Assembly: GCF_907164915.1 (NCBI RefSeq)
Contig: NC_061864.1
Location: forward strand, 7,027,389 to 7,091,388
Direction of reading: 5' to 3'
Length of the DNA stretch: 64,000 bases
Source of the DNA: Impatiens glandulifera
Taxonomy: Eukaryota; Streptophyta; Magnoliopsida; Ericales; Balsaminaceae
A model generated the notes under the pieces. It saw nothing but the letters and a program-made list of their open reading frames with translations. It did no database searches and was not told the DNA's origin. Position numbers and translations under genes: made by a program. Of the stretch, positions 58,440 to 64,000 are shown piece after piece (position 1 is the first letter of the stretch; each line of letters begins with the position of its first letter).

Positions 58440-61437
58440 TCGACATTTACTATTATTACGTCCCGATGCGAAGAAGAACTTAATAGCATTAGTAGCGGAA
58501 GCTCTTCCTGGTCCTCGTCAATTAAGTTGCCTGGTCTGCCAATGCTCTGTAAAGACGACCTTCCATCATTCATTGTCGGATATGGCAACAATGCTGACAA
58601 TTTGGTTATTGAATTAGTCAGAGAGCATCTTCAGATCCTTGAATCCGAGGAAGGCCCGCCTGCAAAAGTTCTAATTAACACCTGCGAGATACTTGAAACA
58701 AAGTCTCTGAAAGAAATCACAAGGTTCAATCTGATACCAATCGCTTTTCTGGACGGACATGATGACTACCCATCAGACAAATTGAGTTCGGCGGGGACAT
58801 GATAACTGAAATTCTACAGATCACATGGACTGGCTCGATTCAAAAACAAAGGGATTCGGTTGTGTACGCATCCTTTGGAAGCTACTCACCTCTGTTCGGT
58901 GCCGCAGATTAAGAAAATAGCCAAAGGGTTAGTAATTAGTCAGCGGCCATTCTTATGGGTGATCGAGCCGCCGACACCCATAAAGAGGAGTTCATCTTGT
59001 TGAGTTTAGATTAGGGGTGCGCAAACAGGTAAACCCAACCCGTATTACCCAACACATATTCAACCCAAATTAAATTTACCAACTCATAACTCAACCCATA
59101 TTATTTACTAATATGGATTGGGTATGTGTTGGGTTGGGTATAGGTTGGATAACCAAAATTATTATTTTTTTATTTTTCATTTAACATTTATTTGACTTAT
59201 TTAACACATTTTTAATTCATTTAACACGTTTTGACATTTTAACACGTTTTTCATGTTTTTGACACGTTTAACACATTTTTTACGTTTTTCACACGTTTTT
59301 GACACGTTTAACACGTTTAACATATTTTTGACACGTTTAACACATTTTTGACACGTTTAACACGTTTTCATGTTTTTGGTATGTTTAACACGATTAACAC
59401 GTTTTGACACATTTTTCACGATGATGACACATTTAACATGTTTTGACATGTTTTTCACATTTTTAGCACGTCTAACACGTTTTGACACATTTAACATTTT
59501 TTCACGTTTTTCACGTTTTTCACATTTTTAACATGTTTAACACGTTTTTAACATTTTTATCACATTTTCACACGTTTTTCAAGTTTTTCCTATTTTTGGC
59601 ACGTTTAACACATTCTGACATGTTTTTCACGTTTTTAGCACGTTCAACACGTTTTGACACGTTTAACATATTTTTTCACGTTTTTCACATTCTTGACACG
59701 TTAAACACGTTTTTAACATTTTTAACACATTTTCACACGTTTTTCACATTTTAGCACGTTTTGGCACGTTTAACACGTTTTAACACATTTAACACGTTTT
59801 CCACATTTTTGGCACATTTTGACACGTTTAACACGTTTTTGACACGTTTAATATGTTTTTCACATTTTTGACACGTTTAATACATTTTTACACAATTAAT
59901 GGGCCAAACGTGAAAAACGTGTTAAACGTGCCTAAAATGTGAAAATGTGTTAAATGTGCCAAAAGCATGAAAACGTGTTAAACATGTCAAAAACGTGTTA
60001 AACGTACCAAAAACGTGTTAAAACTTGTCAAAACGTGTTAACGTGCAAAAATCATGTTAAACATGTCAAAAATATATTTAATGTGCAAACACGTGTTAAC
60101 GTGCAAAAAATTCATGTTAAACATGTCAAAAATATGTTTAATGTGCAAACACGTGTTAAACGTGTTAAAATGTCAAAAACGTATTAAACATTCCAAAAAC
60201 GTATTAAATGTGTAAAAAATTTGAAAAACGTGTTAAATGTACCAAAACATGTTAAATGTGCTAAAAATATGTTGAATGAGCCAAAAACGTATTAAACGTG
60301 TTCAACATTTCAAAAATGTGTTAAACGTCCCAAAAATGGGGAAAACGTGTTAACATGTGAAAAACGTGTTAAATATGTCAAAACCGTGTTAATAATGCCA
60401 AAAACGTGAAAAACATGTTAAACGTGTGAAAAATATGTTATAATGTCAAAAACGTGTTAAACGTGCCAAAAATGTGAAAACTATGTTAACGTGCCAAAAA
60501 CGTGAAAACCGTGTTAACGTGCCAAAAACGTGAAAACCGTGTTAACGTGCCAAAAACGTGAAAACCGTGTTAACGTGTCAAAAATGTGAAAACCGTGTTA
60601 AACTTATCAAAAATGTGTTAGCGTGTTAAATATGTCAAAAACATGTTAAATGTGCCAAAACGTGAAAAACGTGTTAAACTTGTCAAAAACGTGTTAAACG
60701 TATTAAACATGTCAAAAACATGTTAAACGTGACAAAACGTGAAAAATATGTTATTAGTGTGAAAACGTGTTAAATATGTCGAAAACGTGTTAAACGTGCC
60801 AAAAACGTAAAAACGTGTTAAACAAGTAAAAAACGTGTTATAAGTGTGAAAACGTGTTAAAAGTATTAAAAACGTGTGAAAAACGTGTTAAACGTGTGAA
60901 AAACGTGTTAAATGTGTTCGACTTAAAGTTGAAAGATGATTAGTTTATATTGGATTAATAATAGAGAATTAAATTAAATTTATATAATTTGGATAATTTG
61001 GGTAACCCTAACCCAACTCAAATTAAATCCAACCCATACTCAACCCAACCCAAATTAACCAACCCGAATTAATATTTTGGGTTAGGATTGGGTTTGGGTA
61101 AACCCAAATTATGCCCCCTAGTTTAGATCTTGAATTGGAGAAATTGGGGAAGATTGTTGGTTGGTGTTCACAGATGGAGGTTCTGTCTAATCCGTCTTTG
61201 GGTTGTTTTGTAAGTCATTGTGGATGGCATGGAACTCTAGTTTGGAGAGTTGAGAAGGATAATGATGATGGCATTGTGAAAGGTGATGAGTTGAAGAAAT
61301 GGTGATGAAACTAGGAGATGCAGGGGAGGAGAATGAAAAAAAAAAAAAAAAGAAGAAGAAGAAGAATGCTGATAAGTGGAGAGTGATGATTCGGGAAGCT
61401 GGAAAACATGGCGGCCGGCCAATCTCATTTGAACTTT
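58440..61437 (+). pseudogene. UGT75-like glycosyltransferase pseudogene, split by a transposon
   Basis: Family 1 UDP-glycosyltransferase remnants appear in order. KLPGLPMLCKDDLPSF, KVLINTCEILE and FNLIPIAFLDGHDD (58521-58795) are in one frame. VVYASFGSYSPL and SVPQIKKIAKGL, QRPFLWVIE (58855-58975) follow in shifted frames. After the insertion come [20 protein letters not shown] and [11 protein letters not shown] (61138-61245), the first half of the PSPG UDP-sugar site. [11 protein letters not shown] and NADKWRVMIREAGK end near 61437. Frameshifts, stops, loss of the N-terminal acceptor domain and loss of the second half of the PSPG box (no ESxxxGVP..DQ) make it non-functional. The 58027 element abuts its truncated start; the 59012 element interrupts it. 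Closest by motif to UGT75-type (auxin, ABA or crocetin glucosyl ester) enzymes. Confidence 0.88.
59012..61120. mobile_element. 2.1-kb hAT-type element with mirrored ACGTG repeat arms
   Basis: Starts TAGGGGTGCGCAAACAGG and ends with the inverse of TAGGGGGCATAATTTGGG. It is flanked by a perfect 8-bp target duplication GTTTAGAT (59004-59011 and 61121-61128), inside the UGT pseudogene. Subterminal zones carry AACCCAACCC / GGGTTGGG words. The left arm (about 59190-59890) is built of TTTAACACGTTTT- and GACACGTTT-like units. The right arm (about 59900-60920) is the mirror, AAAACGTGTTAAACGTG-type units, so the element could fold back on itself. No transposase. Confidence 0.88.
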
Positions 61438-61938
61438 AATGCTTTTTTTGAAAGCTAAGATTCATCAAACCACTCTCAAAATATTATCATGATTTATTTT
61501 TAAGATTAAGGCAAGCCGCGTATTTTTTAAATCAGTATATATAATGAAAATTTTATGTCGTGTAGGGGGAGATCAAATTAAAACAAAACAATGATAAAAA
61601 CACACTACTTGTGAAGTCAATTATAAAATTAGTAAATTATATTTCAAACATATATCAAGAAAAAAGTTTATAATAATAGTATTATAAATAATACCAATCG
61701 AAAATAATTATTATTAAATTATTTTATGTTAATAGTCTCACACAATTAAAAAAAATGAATATTATTTGAGCAACAATAAATTAAAGTTAGCGTTTTCCTC
61801 CATCCCCGACTTCAAACCCGATTTAAATTACTCAAATTCCATCCTCATATGCCCGACAAATATAATATATATATGCGGTAGGTTACCAATTACCATCCTA
61901 AGTGAGAGGCTGAAAATTGGAGGAACGGAGGTTAGCAA
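61438..61938. other. intergenic DNA after the UGT pseudogene
   Basis: AT-rich, no gene recognised. An open frame at 61766-61993 has no family resemblance. Confidence 0.45.
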
Positions 61939-63012
61939 TAAAATGAGTGAGTTTAACTCTTTCATAACTACTTATTCGAAATCTAGATCCTGATTTGTTA
62001 ACTTGACATGTGGGTTTTTCTTCAAGAACTTCTAGTTCTTGATTTTTTTAATTAATTTTGGATATGCATGTTTCTGATACAAATTAATATATTGTTTCCT
62101 GTCATATGAGTTGCCTCTCACCATTAAGTTTATTTTTTCCATCACTTCAAAGATCATTTGTCAAAGAGCAGAAGGAACTTGATAAAAACTTCAAAATTAT
62201 TTAACCAAATTAGAATCTGAAAATTTTAAAAGTAAAATGATCAAAATAAGAATATTTTCTGAACCGATCGATGGATGCTCTCTGTTACAATATTTGATTA
62301 TTGATCATATGGACATAATCATTATATAATCTATAAAGTGGTTAAGAGAAGTCTTTCATCATAATTTGACATATTTTGCTAACTAATTGGACTGACAACT
62401 GTTAATTAATTAGCCCATTACATTATATGTATTTGTTTATATATTACATACTTATAACCAATTACAAATTTAAGCCAGACCTCACTAGCTAGCTAGTTGA
62501 TTTGATTCAAGGCCACTATTTTAAAATAATAAAAATAAAAAAACTCACAATGGGAAGAAATATTTTAAAATATAATATATAAACTTTTATATAAATTTAA
62601 TTTTTACAACAAATTGTTGAACCTTTCGCACCCCCAATGCATGGCCAGTTTTGGGTAATGTTAGAGGTTGGATTTTTTTTTAAGACTTGTGTTTTTTAAA
62701 TTGAATAACACATCATTATATTTTAATTAATGGATTTGTAGCTATGAATGTTAAATACTCACATTTATTTTAGACCTTTATTTGAGTATAAATAGGTATG
62801 AATAAAATGTTTGTCAATATATGAATTAATTCGCGGATCAAAAGTTTATATACAAAATATATATATACACAAAATTATAAATTGAATTCAACCACATAAT
62901 TGATTAAATAGTTAAAGTGTTAAAAACCCAAAATCGAGACCACTGTCCCAATCTCTATTGGTGCAAATTTGAAAATAAGTTTAAATGACAATGATGATGA
63001 TATATGTTGGTA
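61939..63012. repeat. segmental duplication, copy B
   Basis: Counterpart of 55003-57245 in the same orientation (TTTGTTAACTTGACATGTGGG, ACTTGATAAAAACTTC, ATCATTATATAATCTATAAAG and later blocks). It lacks the hAT-type insertion and is diverged by point changes and small gaps. Confidence 0.8.
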
Positions 63013-64000
63013 CGAATTCGAGAATTGGTTTAAACTTTGTAGTGATGAAGACACATTATCATTATAATAACTTATATTAATTTTATAATTTAATGTTATA
63101 CACAAAAACACTCTAATTAACCACATTTTTTCTACTTTTATTTTAAAATACTTGCATTGACGTGTCTATATATCGCTGCTGCTTAATTCAAAATAAATCT
63201 AATATTAAAAAAAATAAAAAACAAGGATGACTTGCCAATAAATTAAGAATTTTATAATTATCTCCCTACTGGTTCAATAAATCATCATTACAAAATCTGA
63301 ATCATGAACTTTAAATAAGAATTATTTATAAATTGAGTTCTTAAAATGAAAGATTAAATTAATATAATCAATATCAAATTAACAGACCTACTCCACTTTT
63401 CAGAATGTGGAGATCGATCATATAAAGATCAACTATATATTCAAAACCATTATTATTTATAAGAGAAAATTAACGAGGTTGAAGTTGATATTCTCAATGT
63501 ATATAGGTTTTATTTACTAATTATTATCAGTAATCCTAATTATAACAATAATAATATATACTATTGGGATGAGGAGCGAAACCCTAGATCGGATCCAAGA
63601 TTGATCAACATTTGATGCCTTTTGGTGCTTTTCGGTTGATGTTAATTTTGATTTCTTTGAATTAAGGAATATATATATAATCCATGCATGGTTTTCTCTT
63701 TTCTCAATGGATATCCGATATTTTATCTATTTTGTTTCCAAGACAAATAATTTTAGGATCTATAGTCCTGTCGTTTTTGTTCTAATTATTTTGTTTAAAG
63801 TGTCATATTTTGTGTTATGTATAGTACTTAATTGTTCTAGATGAAACTTAATTGAAAAAATGTCTTATTAAATAAAAAGAATTAAAAAGCTGAAAAATAA
63901 AAGTAAGGATTATATTTGAGACTTTTAAGAATATCAAAACGAAACATTATTTACTTTATAAAAAAAAGTAAGCTGAAAATTGATAGATACTTGTATAAGT
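63013..64000. other. AT-rich intergenic DNA at the window end
   Basis: No gene, repeat end or regulatory element recognised. Confidence 0.5.

Noticed and set aside
59482..59754. Open frame of 90 codons rich in Phe, Thr and His inside the 59012-61120 element
   Set aside because: It is a by-product of the TTTAACACGTTTT-type repeats, with no domain, and the repeats read open in several frames.
1..64000. Functional tRNA, rRNA, organelle-derived inserts and CRISPR arrays
   Set aside because: Only decayed tRNA-like boxes were found. No rRNA blocks, plastid genes or regularly spaced identical repeats were seen.

Overview
This is nuclear DNA from a flowering plant, most likely a eudicot. The background is AT-rich, genes are broken by short GT-AG introns, and the gene content is plant-specific (alpha-expansin, chalcone-isomerase-like protein, IDA-like peptide, phosphoglucan phosphatase). 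I cannot name the species. Exon boundaries were placed by eye from splice consensus, reading frame and family similarity; each spliced model given here keeps one open frame to its stop.

Gene-rich part (1-42.4 kb): CHIL (+), an ATL-type RING-H2 gene (-), alpha-expansin (+), a macro-domain gene (+), mitochondrial Mn superoxide dismutase (+), a GH27 alpha-galactosidase (-), an IDA-like peptide precursor (-), a CEP-like peptide precursor (+), a TLC/Npt-type nucleotide transporter-like membrane protein (+), the phosphoglucan phosphatase LSF2 (-) and the adenine/guanine permease AZG1 (-). From memory of the Arabidopsis map, relatives of most of these lie in two separate places: At5g05270-05310 (CHIL, RING, EXPA2, IDL6, TLC) and At3g10910-10960 (RING, MSD1, IDL7, LSF2, AZG1). 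This window interleaves both sets, as expected of a less fractionated ancestral block. The genes are not one pathway. Themes present are flavonoid synthesis (CHIL), wall loosening (EXPA), superoxide removal (MSD1), starch turnover (LSF2), purine or cytokinin-base transport (AZG1) and peptide signalling (IDL, CEP-like).

The 10-kb gap at 2.9-13.1 kb and the gene-poor part at 42.4-64 kb are AT-rich and full of short non-autonomous transposons. I could define ends and target duplications for three hAT-type elements (38.0, 55.4 and 59.0 kb), at least five Tourist-like elements with TWA-type target sites, a Mutator-like MITE in the LSF2 promoter, two elements with long terminal inverted repeats (53.2-54.4 and 58.0-58.4 kb) and one tRNA-derived SINE (50.0 kb).

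The most unusual structure is at 58.4-61.4 kb. A decayed UGT75-like glycosyltransferase pseudogene is split by a 2.1-kb hAT-type element with a perfect 8-bp target duplication. The interior of that element is two mirrored arms made of dozens of ACGTG-containing short repeats. The pseudogene lies between two copies of a duplicated segment, only one of which carries the 55.4-kb hAT insertion.
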